Of a DNA stretch of 64,000 bases, positions 1 to 10,160 are shown in pieces. Positions within the stretch are counted from its first letter, which is position 1; the number at the start of each line of letters is the position of its first letter. The translations under genes were made by a program, and so were the position numbers. This DNA is from Panax quinquefolius. Lineage: Eukaryota > Streptophyta > Magnoliopsida > Apiales > Araliaceae. The notes under the pieces are model-generated. The model saw only the letters and a program-made list of their open reading frames with translations, had not been told where the DNA came from and ran no database searches. Location: assembly GCA_020205615.1 (NCBI GenBank), contig CM035170.1, positions 58,294,486 to 58,358,485 of the forward strand, read 5' to 3'.

Positions 1-823
1 CTATCCCAATAACTATTATCAGGATTAGGGATATCGCCCAGATTTTTCATGGAGCCATACGCATCAAGATCAATTTTATGCTCCAAGTCCAATATACCCA
101 CCGGATTCCTCGTGTCCACCTCCACTACAACATGAAGAACATTCAAATTTAGAGGAAGTTTTGTCCAAGTACATAGCCTCATGTAAGGAGAGGAGGATTA
201 ATTAAGAGATATTGAGTCAAAATTTTACGAACCAAACGGAACAACTAACCAATGCCTCAAACATTTGTCCTCGATACACTTGGCTCTATGACATGAATTC
301 CGAGACTAATGGTGAGCCCGAACCAAATCTGCAACCGGATGTGCCAAATGATATAGATGTTAAAAGAGAAGAAAGACTTGGGGACCAAGAAAAGGAGATC
401 GGCGAAGATTTAACTATAAGATTCAACGAAGATGAACCGATTTCATTAGTATCACATGTGCCTCCTCCACCAAAGTTCAAGAATCCGGGCAGTTTTGCAA
501 AACCATGCCCAATTGGCCGTCATGTCGTAGGCAAAGTTCTTTGTGACATAAGAGCTAGTACAACTGTGGAGTCATGGTGGGTTGAAAAGGAGAAGATAAA
601 GGAAGAGCCCATTGTGTTTGACAAGCTTCCATGCCCCAATCTGATCATAGACATAATGGAGAAAACACCTAGTTGTTGGATGTTCTTAATAGGGAACCTA
701 TCTACAAAGAGCATGCTAGGTGACTTTAATTCAAGGGTCTTTGCTAATGGGAACCTCCCAAAGGAGACATTATTACTGATGGATGGAGGGTTCCTCAATT
801 TTCGTAGGGGAATTGGATAGAGA
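1..823 (+). pseudogene. Athila-1 gag C-terminus and protease remnant
   Basis: The open frame from about position 2 reads through two stops (26 and 203), then is open to a stop at 821. The first part is rich in N, P, Q and Y, like the tail of an Athila gag. Near residue 90 of the open part it reads PPPPKFKNPGSFAKPCPIG, followed by a CDIRAST stretch. This matches the start of the Athila aspartic protease (compare [13 protein letters not shown] and [11 protein letters not shown] in Athila-2 at 38200-38310). The protease then stops matching after the active-site region, and no RT, RNase H or integrase follows before the 3' UTR. I infer a pol-less deletion derivative. The last ~80 residues are not recognised. 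The left end runs off the window, so the true gag start is not visible. Confidence 0.6.
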
Positions 824-854
824 ATTGAATAAGTCAGACTGAGACTATAAAACA

Positions 855-878
855 AGCGCTTATTGGGAGGCAACCCAA
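855..878 (+). other. Conserved post-coding motif of Athila elements
   Basis: AGCGCTTATTGGGAGGCAAC followed by CCAA lies 32 bases after the last ORF stop. Nearly the same motif is found in sense orientation just after pol in Athila-2 (34647-34670, minus strand). Its role is unknown. Conservation between two divergent elements suggests an RNA-level signal. Confidence 0.55.
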
Positions 879-2379
879 GTTTAATTTTTATTTTTAGTTT
901 TTATTAGGTTTTATATTAGTAGTTTTGAATTTGCATTTATTTAGTATTTAATAAAATTGTGTCTATCATGGTTTACAGATTACTCAAGTCAAATTCAAGT
1001 GTGGTGCCCAATTTGTTCCATGTGCTTAGCCTATTCTCCAAACTTAGCGGACAAGGAGGAAGATTGCTATATTTTCAGGGAAGTCCTCTGCTTTGATTTT
1101 TTTTATTTTAGTCATTGAGGATAATGTCTAGTTTAAGTTTGGGGGCATTTTAGTGTCGTATTGCATATAGTTAGTTATTTGCATTACAGTTCATTTTTTT
1201 TTTTTGTTTTGCGTGTGTTTTTTTTTAGGTTGCATATAATACATGGTAGTTATTTGCATATTCATATATGTGTTGCATTAGTATCTGTTCATGTAGTATA
1301 ATTGAATTTTTTTTAATTTTTTTTTTTTGCATAAATCTGTGTGATCGGTTGGTGTGGTCTTAGCTCGGCCTATGATAAGATTGGTTTTGTATGTTAACTT
1401 GAACAGTGTTGATAATTGATGATGAGTTCTAATTTTAAACATGAAGAAAATCTGAGCCTGTCTGAAATTTATGTAACCGGATAGCACTTAAAGTTTAACT
1501 GTTTTAATCCACTTGGTTCAAGGGTTTCATAATTTGTTTCTAAGGGAAAATCTTGGTTAAAATTTAAGGAAATTAGTGAACTGGCGGTAAAGGTTGGAAT
1601 GACGTAAAAGCTTGAGTTTGGGGGAATCTACGGGATATATATATACAAAATGAAAATGAAAAAAAAAAAAATAAAAAAAAGAAATGATGAAAAGAAAAAA
1701 AATAAAAAATCCAGAAGAAAAAAAAAAACCACTGTGGCATGCTTGTCTAGTTTTGTAGCCTTTGTTACTTGAGTAAGTAAGCCCGAGGGGATTGTCTTTA
1801 CACCTAGCGCCCTAAGGTCTTAATGGTTTGGGAGTCGTTGGTCGAAAGCTCGTTAAGGTAGCACTGAAAAGCCTAAGGGAATAAGACATTGCACAGCCAT
1901 GAGGAAAATAAAAAAAATAAAAATAAAACACGAGAAAGAGCAAAAATGCCCTCGTGGTTGAAAAAAAAGTATAAATAAATCTTGTATTTACCCTTAGACT
2001 TGGTAATTGCTTAGTTTTAACTGGAGTTATCATGTTCACAAAAGTAATTGAATTGGAACTAAAATTTTCCTTCTAAGAAGTTTTTTATGTGATTATCTTG
2101 AATTGTGGTTGGTTAGAATGGTTAACAAGCACACACGCACAACATAGGTGATGACAGGTTTGGATTGACTAACTGGTTAGAGTTGTGGACTTTGATTTGA
2201 TCGGATAAATTGTTTGAGCATCATTGGTATCTTTGAGGCCTGTTTCTATATATCATATTGATTTATTATATGGTTCGTAGGTATATTAGGAAGTAGATCA
2301 TGCATATGCATTCATGTAGTTAATTTACGTTGATTATTTTTAGTTATTTTTTGTTTTTGCTTGAGGACAAGCAAATGTT
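879..2379 (+). other. Athila-1 3' untranslated region
   Basis: No supported coding sequence. The stretch has T-rich runs near 1195-1330, an A-rich run at 1650-1730, the conserved block listed separately at 1764-1904, and another A-rich run after it. Twice (near 1130-1146 and 2380-2395) it contains AAGTTTGGGGGYATTT; the second copy is the functional-looking polypurine tract at the LTR border. Confidence 0.6.
1764..1904 (+). other. Conserved UTR block shared with Athila-2
   Basis: About 140 bases starting at TTACTTGAGTAAGTAAGCCC, passing through CACCTAGCGCCCTAAGGTCT and GGGAGTCGTTGGTCG, and ending near TTGCACAGCCATGAGG. The same order of motifs is present on the minus strand at 32228-32366 in Athila-2. 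In both elements the block lies between the coding part and the polypurine tract, and A-rich simple sequence flanks it on both sides. No open reading frame explains the conservation. Confidence 0.65.
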
Positions 2380-2395
2380 TAAGTTTGGGGGTATT
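2380..2395 (+). other. Polypurine tract of Athila-1
   Basis: TAAGTTTGGGGGTATT directly precedes the TGATGAGTG LTR start. This is the usual position of the plus-strand primer for LTR retrotransposon replication. Confidence 0.75.
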
Positions 2396-2756
2396 TGATG
2401 AGTGAGTTTTATACTCATAATTAAGTGCGTTTGAACTTAATCTTTTGGATGTTTTTAAGTGTTTATGTCTTTTAATGCATGTTTTATGTTGCTTTGTAGG
2501 AATTGGGACAAAAGTTACTTGGATCGACGTTTGGGGTGGCTAGATGCGCGTTTTCGGCATGCCATTTACACAGCAGTCACTTCAGAGCCAATTTGAATAT
2601 TGTTCGGGACCTTATTTCGAATCACTTAAAGAATGAAAGTTGTAGATCTACTTCTCCTTTTTCCGGAACATCTTGAATCATCAAAATTGGAGTTCGAACG
2701 AAGAAGTTATGGCCATTTTTCCAAAGGACGTCGGAGCCGAAAATGTCAGAAAAAGT

Positions 2757-2841
2757 GGCAGCGCCGGGGCGCCCATTTTAGGACTATGCCCAGCGCCGGG
2801 GCGCTGGGGAGCAGGGTTTGAGTGTCATGCCCAGCGCTGGG
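2757..2841. repeat. Three GC-rich palindromes in Athila-1 LTR
   Basis: Three related modules lie about 110-190 bp upstream of the TATA box. The second (2789-2808) is CCCAGCGCCGGGGCGCTGGG, with perfect 9-bp arms. The third (2830-2841) is the perfect palindrome CCCAGCGCTGGG. The first is a degenerate copy. They stand out against AT-rich surroundings. Confidence 0.75.
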
Positions 2842-2946
2842 GAAGAGACTTGGAAGACTTGGACGCGTTTTGGGGCAAATTTTGACACCTTTTTAACTCC
2901 AAATTGGATTGGGTTTGTTCCTAAGCTAAAAATTGGACTTGTAACC

Positions 2947-2954
2947 TATAAATA
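2947..2954 (+). promoter_or_regulatory. Probable LTR TATA box (Athila-1)
   Basis: TATAAATA in the middle of the LTR, about 550 bp after its start, as expected for the U3/R border of an LTR promoter. Confidence 0.5.
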
Positions 2955-3965
2955 CATGATATAAGGCATAAAATAAAGGGGGATTACATAGCTTAGCTTA
3001 GATAAAACACTCCATTAGATTAGAATATAAACCCTAGTTCTTAATTAGCCATTGGAGATTGAAGCAAATTGAAGAACACTGAAGATCAATAGCAAGAGCA
3101 AGAGGGGAGCATCAGATTTGCTGACAACAGATTCTATTCTCTTCTCTTATCATACTTTCATCTTTTAATGTCTATTCAGTTGTGGATTCTTGGTTTTAAT
3201 TCATTAATTATGAAATAACTCTTTTACTAAGATTTCAATTGAACCTTTTATGTCTATAAATTAGTTATTCAATTTATTCCAATTATTTATGTCAAAGTGA
3301 ATTGTTTATCTTGTCTTGAGCTTATTGATTAATTATATGATCAGTAATTACTTTGTTACTCTAGAAGGAATTGAAAGAGGAATTCTAGGGTTAGAACTGG
3401 GCATGATAACATGTGACTTAGTTATTTGCACAGTGAATAATTAGGTTTGTGAATAGAATGAAAATATATGTTCGCCGCATGTAACACATAAGGAATTGGG
3501 ATTGGAAAGAGTTTAATTCAATTGTTTTACATAGGAATATAGCAAGATTAATCTGGATTAAATAGAAGGCAATTGATCACTTGGAAAAGGACTTTTGGCA
3601 TTTGAAAATTCCTGTTAACAATTCAGTAGGCATAATAATTGGGATAATTGGATAATTGATTTATAGTTCATAATTGGAGATATTGGAGTCTTAATCCATA
3701 TTTATCTGAATTCATTAGTTAAAATCTTTTTCTTTATTTATTTGAATAAATTTTAGAGTAATCTAGTTTTAATTGATTAATTTAGTTTTCTTAATTAGAA
3801 AAATCACAATTTATGGTTGTTTAAATAAAATTGATTTAGTTAAGAGTTAGTACTTGGTAATTTTTATTAAATAATTTCTCGTGGGAACGATACTTTTCTT
3901 ATCACTTTATTACTTGTTGACCGTGTATACTTGCACGTATATTTTGATTGTGAAATCGATCAACA

Positions 3966-4155
3966 ATAGACCTGGAAGTTCTTCAGGAAATATATCAGGA
4001 AATTCTCTAACAACAGAAATATTATTCAAATATGACTTGTCTTTCTTCAAGTCCATAACATGGGCTAAGAAAGCTTGACTTTCGTTTTTCAATAAACGAA
4101 TAATTTTATGGCTTGATATGACAGTGACTGATTTTAGTGGTTTAGTTGTTTGAAT
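3966..4155 (-). pseudogene. Tekay-1 reverse transcriptase, N-terminal end only
   Basis: On the minus strand, 4092-3966 encodes a segment ending VVREFPDIFPEELPGL. This is the conserved start of chromovirus RT just before the polymerase motifs. The reading frame then runs straight into the end of the Athila-1 LTR, so RT is cut about 60 residues in. The rest of pol lies left of the window, if it survives. Confidence 0.75.
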
Positions 4156-4479
4156 TCATATAACAGGTTGGTTAGGAATATGAAAACTAACAACCTTACG
4201 AAAACAATCAATTTTGGCATGATGAGTAGTTAACCAATCAATTCCTAAAATCACATCAAAAGCAAGTATCTTTAAAGAGATAAGATCTACCGGTAATGTG
4301 ATGGTGCCAACTAGGATTAAGCAAGATTTATAAATAGTGGACGTAACGAAAGTTTCTCCTAACGAAGTCTCCACTGATAAATCAAAGTCTAATTTCTCCG
4401 GAGTCAAGTTTAAATGTTGAGCACAAGCAGGAGAGATAAAAGAATGGGTAGAACCGGTATCTAGTAAGGTATAAACTTC
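4156..4479 (-). pseudogene. Tekay-1 aspartic protease
   Basis: The minus strand encodes LLDTGSTHSFIS (active-site DTGS near 4465-4450), then DVILGIDWLTTHHAKIDC, the flap and hydrophobic-core region typical of Ty3/gypsy retropepsins. It would cleave the Gag-Pol polyprotein. The catalytic DTG is intact, but a stop lies just upstream of the active site (about 4480) and another follows the domain at 4156, so it is no longer joined in frame to gag or RT. Confidence 0.75.
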
Positions 4480-5727
4480 TCAAGAATTCAAGATTAGCTT
4501 ACCCGTGATCACCTCGTTCGGGTTCCTCACGTTTAGGCCAGTCACGACAAATGCTCTTCCAGGAACCGCTGATTTTGACTTATCCGGGACAGCCTTTGGA
4601 GTCACCATCCCCGCTGAACTTGGTTTTGTAACTAGACAACCTCTAGCTATATGACCTTCCTTTCCACAGTTATAACACACCTTGGATTGTTATGGGCAGT
4701 TTGGGCTGATGTGTCCCTCTTTCCCGCATTTGTAACAAACGATCGGTGCTCATTCTCCTCCCCTAAAAATAGTTGATGTTTGTGCTGACGTCTTCACGTT
4801 ATCATTGTTGTACCTTCTCTTTTTGAAATCTCCTCCCGACTCGCTCCTTCTATTATCACGGCCACGATTACCACCAGAGTGGTTACCGCTTTTGTCCGAA
4901 TGTTTTCCTCCCTGCTCGTTTTCATTACTCCTATGACCGCTGCCACCGGTATGATCCTGGTTGTGGTCCCTTGGTTGAACATACTCATTATCTCACTCTA
5001 ATAATTGAGCCCTGTTTACAACATCTGAATATAAAGAAAATTTATGAGAGATAAGATATTGCCGAATCTCGGGTTTTAGACCTCTCAAAACATCCTTGCA
5101 TCATTCGCTCCTCATTCTCTACCAAATGAGGTGAAAACTGGATAACTCAAATAACTTCGCCTCATCTTTGGGACACCGTCGTGTTGTTTTGTTCCAATCG
5201 ATAAACTCTACCTCCTTCATACGTATAGCCGAATACTTTCGGAAAGTACTTGTCATTGAATAGTTCTCAAACGTTTCCAAAGACATGTTGAGTGCAGCAG
5301 GCTGGGTATGCTTCACAGACTCCCACCAGTAGTCTGCCTCACCGCGAAACATAAAGGTGGCGAATGGAACCTTCTGTTCCTCCATGCATCCCAAGACATC
5401 GAATATCTTGGTAATTTGCTTAACCCACTTTTTTGCCTTGATTGGATCCGGCTTTCCAATAAATTCTGGTGGTCCCAACTCCTTGAATTGTTTGGTTGTG
5501 ACAGACCACGCGTTGCTATCACTTCCACCCGTATTTTGTACACGAGTCTCCCTCGTCTGATTTTGTATGAACTACAAAAAGCTCCTAAACATTCCATCAT
5601 TCATTGTTTGCTCGGTAGTGTTGTTTACAGGAGGAATATTGTCTTCATGTTGTACGTTCTCCTGGTTTGTGACTAAAGGTTATTCCACAGTCTCATACAC
5701 TCTAATGTTAACGTTCTCAGCAGCCAT
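4480..5727 (-). pseudogene. Tekay-1 gag (capsid and zinc knuckles)
   Basis: The likely start is the ATG at 5727 (MAAENVNIRVYETVE), followed after 15 codons by a TAA stop. The retrotransposon gag domain is at 5478-5119, with AKKWVKQITKIFDVLGCMEE, GEADYWWES and FRKYSAIRMKEVEF. A basic, frame-shifted linker follows. At 4740-4620 there are two CCHC zinc knuckles, CYKCGKEGHISPNC and CYNCGKEGHIARGC, separated by a stop. Gag would form the virus-like particle and bind RNA. At least three stops or frameshifts make it a pseudogene. Confidence 0.75.
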
Positions 5728-5913
5728 TCTTAAATATTGCCATAAAACAAGGGTTAATTAAACAAATTAACATATCACATATTAACCATATGCTCTGACT
5801 GACCAACCAAATAACAAATAAGGTCATACTAGTGAAGGAATTCCCCGACTCTCCCATTCTAGTTCTTGTCTCACATCTCGGCCCAGGATCATATCCTAAG
5901 CTCGATACTTAAC
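5728..5913 (-). other. Tekay-1 leader with degenerate primer-binding site
   Basis: The 186 bases between the LTR end and the gag ATG. On the minus strand, 5912-5895 reads TTAAGTATCGAGCTTAGG. This resembles the initiator-Met tRNA primer site TTGGTATCAGAGC... used by chromoviruses (compare TTGGTATCAAAG at 48134 in Tekay-3). Confidence 0.5.
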
Positions 5914-6469
5914 CGTGGCGCCCCCAAAATAGGTATACATCACCCATTCTGAGTCGCCAAATACATGATGCGAGAACAAATACAACTTCAGTAATATAAT
6001 TGTCATGCAAAATACGACAACACATATACTGTGAGTTTGAATACAAATATAGTCTAATAGAGAGTATACAAACTCAAAAGGAGTCCTCATTATAATTATT
6101 GATACACTATTTTACGAAATAGTGAGGACTATTAATACATCTATCCTGAACCATCACTCCATACCCCGGCAAGTTCCTGCTATGTTCTCACCTCCTAAGA
6201 AGAAAAATGGAACAAAAAGGAAAAGGGTGAGCTCAACTAGCCCAGTAAAGAATATTATGACAAAGATAATATACAACAATTTATCATTAGTCTTCAACAA
6301 GAAAAAATCTGATAAAAATATAATAGACAACAATTTTTAAATCAACTGCAGCGGAAACAGCAATCCATTAGAAGAGTCAAGTAGAGAAAGAATTCTATTA
6401 TCTTCTAAGATTTAAAAGTCCATCATCAATATTTATCCCTGTAACATCAATTAATATACATTTTGAATC

Positions 6470-6622
6470 AAATATTCATCTTTGCACTACAGGCCAAAGA
6501 TATTCATTTGTATCACCAGTTGATCATGTCCATCTCAACATCTGTTCATCTTTGCACTACGGGCCAAAGATATTCATCAGTTAATCATTCATCTTTGCAC
6601 TATGGGCCAAAGATATTCAGTA
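6470..6622. repeat. LTR-internal short tandem repeat
   Basis: Three units spaced about 50-65 bp, each containing ATCTTTGCACTACGGGCCAA followed by AGATATTCA, with single-base variants (ACAGGCC, ATGGGCC). Related units lie at the same place in other family-1 LTRs (27500-27740, 45470-45590, 63300-63545), with different copy number. Confidence 0.7.
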
Positions 6623-7272
6623 ATATCATCATTTAGGACTGAGGATGATGAAAAATGTTTTAAAGAACGAATCCAGTGAGACAGAAGGACAAATATTAGG
6701 GATTCATTTTTCAGTTTATCCAAGTTCAATAATACTCCATAATAAACTATAGTGGAGTAAAATTCAAGAATGAAGATCAAAACATGGATTAAATTTCAAG
6801 AATAAGGGTCACAACAGATAACTTGGAAGAGAAAAAAAATAATTTTTTTTCTTTTTGTGAAACGATGCCCGTGAAACGATGCTACCGTGAAAGGTTCCAA
6901 ATTTGATAAACAGTTCATACCAATATTCCTATGAAATGATAATAGATGAAGCAAAATTTTTAATCATTTCAGGAATTATAGAAGCAATACTTACCATAGT
7001 AAGTTCAAATTTAAGAATACGAGAAGAAATAATATCGCTTACGTAATATGGAGTATGAAATAAAATAATATTTTTCACGAGTGTTGCAATAAAATAATAT
7101 CCTTTACCTTTGTAGAAGTTGGATTTGACTGGAATATTGGATATTATTATGAGAAAATCTTGCAGAAAAACTACGCTTAAAGTATTCTTATACTCAAGAA
7201 AATTACTCACAATAATATAGAATAGGAATTTCTAATTATGAAGGTGTGTTTGATGAAGGAGGGGTTACCCCC

Positions 7273-7280
7273 TATTTATA
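7273..7280 (-). promoter_or_regulatory. Probable LTR TATA box (copy A)
   Basis: Minus-strand TATAAATA followed by AGGGGG, in the middle of the LTR. It is positionally equivalent to 44759-44766 in the plus-strand solo LTR. Confidence 0.5.
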
Positions 7281-8606
7281 GCAACGGAAGGAAAAAAGTT
7301 AAGCAGATTTGCCTAACTTTTCTGCCTAACATCTCTGCCTAATTTTCAAGCCTAACTCTCCTTATTTCAATGGTTGGGGCCACACTAAAACTTTGCAGGC
7401 AATTCAATTCCCAAATTCCTAACTTTTCTCATTTCAATGGTTGGGACCACACTTTGAAAAATGAGTTGCAGGAAAGAAAAGGAAACCAGCTAGCATTGGA
7501 AAAAAAAACAAAAAACAAGGCATGACTCATCTTTGAAAAAAACAACAATGCTCCTGTAATACATTTGAAAAATTAAGAATTTGCAGGCAACTTTCTCACC
7601 CACCATTTCCACCAACCAAACCATGTTACCAACAAGGTATTCAAAAACATCTTGCTTACTTCCGTTTCTAATTACCACATGATTACATATTATAATAATA
7701 TTATTATTAAACAATTATAATATATTATAATAATGTATATGAATAATTATTTTATCGGAGAAAATAATTGCCAACTTTCAACAAATAATTTCCTGCAGAA
7801 TTCTTTCAATTATAACCACATAAAAAAATAAATATTTCCTTCCATAAAATAAATATTTCCTTATCATATAAATCAATAAATAATTATTCACAAATAATAT
7901 TACGAGAATCACAATAATGATAACCGTAGCTTCCGAGAAAGAGGGGCTTTCCGATAAGGATTTCTCCTTCTTGCCATGATTAGGTGACCAAACCTCTCCT
8001 CGATGTAACTTTCTAGACATTGCGAATAATGTTATCTAATAATATTATTCAAATAATATGAATTATTGATTTGATAATGGGAAATACTGTGCCGTGACAA
8101 TTATTGAAACAACAATAATATAAAATATCAATGCAACAATTATTGAATCAATAAAATATTGAACAGTAATTACTGTAACAATTATTGAGTAGTGCCTTCT
8201 TACGTAAGAATCAATAATTCAACAATACTGTGTAATACCGTGTGCTACTGTGCAACCACGCGTATATAAAAACTATTTAACCACTAGGTAATCCAACAGT
8301 GTTAACGGTAACAATTACGCCGCTATTTATAAAAACTCAAACTTGTCATTTTCTTCATTCAACAGTTATTCTATTATGGGGACCACAAATGACTACGCCG
8401 TCGTACGGATATTCCTGACAAAAAGAATATTCCACGACCAAGCAAATATTCTCCGACAATAATGATTATTTTATAACTACTTGCTTATTTTGTAAAATTT
8501 GCACATTTCACCCATAACTAGAGCATTATATCAAATTAATCCTTATTATTTCAAAATAATAAATAGAGAAAACTCAATTTTATTTATAATAAGTTGGGGT
8601 CTGACA

Positions 8607-9160
8607 GTATTGTTGGTGCTGACAAACTGTAATTTGACGGCAACGGGATACTGCTCCCCTGTCCCAGATACTAGAATTGTTCCACCTCGTAACCTTCCAT
8701 ATTAATGACTCCATCAAAATACATCTTCCATGATTGGTAGCGTATCGTCTCGATGATATCGCCAGCATCATCATTACTCCTTTATCGGGGAAATATGTTT
8801 CCAAGGGTTTAAAATCTCCTAAAGGTGCGGCGGCCAGTTGATCCGCAATTTCATGACCTTTGATGGACTTTTGAGTCACATATACGATGTCAAATTGTTG
8901 TAGGATCAATTGCCATCTGGACAGCTGGCAATTTAACATGGGTTTGTTGAACACGTATTTGAGAGGATCCACGCGGGATACGAGATGGGTTGTGTGACCA
9001 TGGAGGTAATGTTGTAACCTCATGGAAGCCTATGCTAAAGCATAACACGTCTTTTCGATTAGAGTGTACTTGTGTTCACTGCTGCTGAACCTTTTGTTGA
9101 GGTAATAGATAGATCGTTCTTGGCCTCTATCGTTCTTCATCTCCAAAGACGGCATTATCA
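8607..9160 (-). pseudogene. Tat-1 RNase H and start of second RNase H
   Basis: Minus strand. 9023 down to about 8770 encodes the C-terminal half of the gypsy RNase H: HYLHGHTTHLVSRVDPLKYV, SRWQLILQQFDIVYV and KGHEIADQLAAAP. After a frameshift, about 8735-8607 encodes the beginning of a second, archaeal-type RNase H, recognisable against the same region of Tat-2 (59792-60004). Tandem RNase H domains are diagnostic of the Tat lineage. The second domain stops abruptly at the family-1 LTR border (8606/8607) and no integrase follows. Confidence 0.75.
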
Positions 9161-10160
9161 CTTATGGACAGTACATACACAGGGGAACATCATCCCTGGG
9201 TGGTACCAAAACGGAAGCTTTGACTAGCTGTTTCTTGATTGTAAGGAAGGCCTTCTGACACTCATCATTCCATTTCATGGAGGAGTCCTTCCTTAATAGC
9301 TTGAAGATTGGCTCACAGGTTGCTGTGAATTGGGAGATAAACCTGCTAATGAAGTTAATTCTTCCCAAAAATCCCTGTATTTCCTTCTCTGTCTGAGGAA
9401 TGGGCATTTCCGTGATGGCTTGGATTTTGGCAGGATCCAGATCAATCTCTTTGTGGCTGACTAGAAATCCTAGCAACTTGCTAAATTTAACACCAAAGGC
9501 GCATTTAGCTGGATTCAACTTCAAGTTGTACTTACGGATCTTGTTGAACAACTTCCTGAGATGGTCTATATGGTCATCCTCCTTCCGGGACTTGACAATG
9601 ATGTCATCCACATAGATCTCGATCCCTTTGTGCATTAAGTCATGGAAAAGAGCCATCATAGCTCATTAATATGTGGCTCCGACATTGATGAGGCCGAATG
9701 ATAACCGTATATAGCAAAAATTTCCCCAAGGCATGATGAAAGTAGTTTTCTCACGATCTTCCTCAGCAACCATGATCTGATGGTACCCCATAAAGTAATC
9801 AGCAAAGGAGTACATGTCGTATTGTGCAGTATTGTCAATAATAATGTGGATAAATGGCACGGGAAAGCTATCTTTTAAGCAAGCTTTGTTCAAGTCCCAG
9901 TAATCCACGTAAACTTCGCACCTTCCCTCCAGGTTTAGGTACGGGCATGATGTTGGTTATCCACTCAGGATATGTAGACACCATGATGATGCCAGCTTGA
10001 AATTGTTTCATAATTTCTTCTTTCACCTTTAAACTTCACTCAGGATTCAATCGCCTGAGCTTTTGTTTGACTGGCCTAAATCTCTCTTTGATGGGAAGGC
10101 AATGAAGGACAATATCAGTGGACAAACCCACCATGTCTTCATGAGACCATGCAAACACAT
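9161..10160 (-). pseudogene. Tat-1 reverse transcriptase
   Basis: Minus strand, in three frames. About 10160-9960 encodes the N-terminal fingers (GLSTDIVLHCLPIKERF, then STYPEWITNIMPVPKPGGKV). 9908-9666 encodes DLNKACLKDSFPVPFI, YHQIMVAEEDREKTTFIMPWG and RLSFGLINVGATY. 9659-9162 encodes the catalytic IEIYVDDIIVKSRKEDDHIDH, then the thumb (AKCAFGVKFSKLLGFLVSHK, FLGRINFISRFISQFT). The YVDD motif is intact. Frame changes near 9920 and 9660 and several stops inactivate it. The protein is close to Tat-2 RT (58503-59350). Confidence 0.85.

Larger units (their letters stand above)
2396..3965 (+). repeat. 3' LTR of Athila-1
   Basis: Begins TGATGAGTGAGTTTTATACT after a polypurine tract and ends ATCGATCAACA, about 1570 bp, typical for Athila LTRs. 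The 3' part has the familiar GGGAACGATACTTTTCTTAT...TGTATACTTGCACG text. It carries a TATA box at 2947 and GC-rich palindromes at 2757-2841. Immediately to the right, minus-strand chromovirus RT coding sequence starts, so the element inserted into Tekay-1. The left target duplication is outside the window. Confidence 0.85.
5914..8606 (-). repeat. Family-1 LTR, 5' LTR of Tekay-1 (copy A)
   Basis: Minus-strand LTR of 2.69 kb. It starts TGTCAGACCCCAACTTATTA at 8606 and ends CTATTTTGGGGGCGCCACG at 5914 (CG instead of CA). A TATA box lies at 7273-7280, and gag follows at its 3' side. Five other family-1 copies occur in the window (25105, 26964, 43413, 46279, 62739). Its right end falls inside the second RNase H of Tat-1, so Tekay-1 inserted there. 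It contains three copies of a repeat around CTTTGCACTACGGGCCAAAG at 6470-6622. Confidence 0.85.

Noticed and set aside
1650..1960. Host polyadenylated retroposon (SINE or processed gene)
   Set aside because: The A-rich tracts flank a block that is conserved at the same place in another Athila element, so they belong to the element's UTR.
5308..5676. Plus-strand ORFs over Tekay-1 gag
   Set aside because: They are antisense to the recognisable gag domain on the minus strand and have no similarity of their own.
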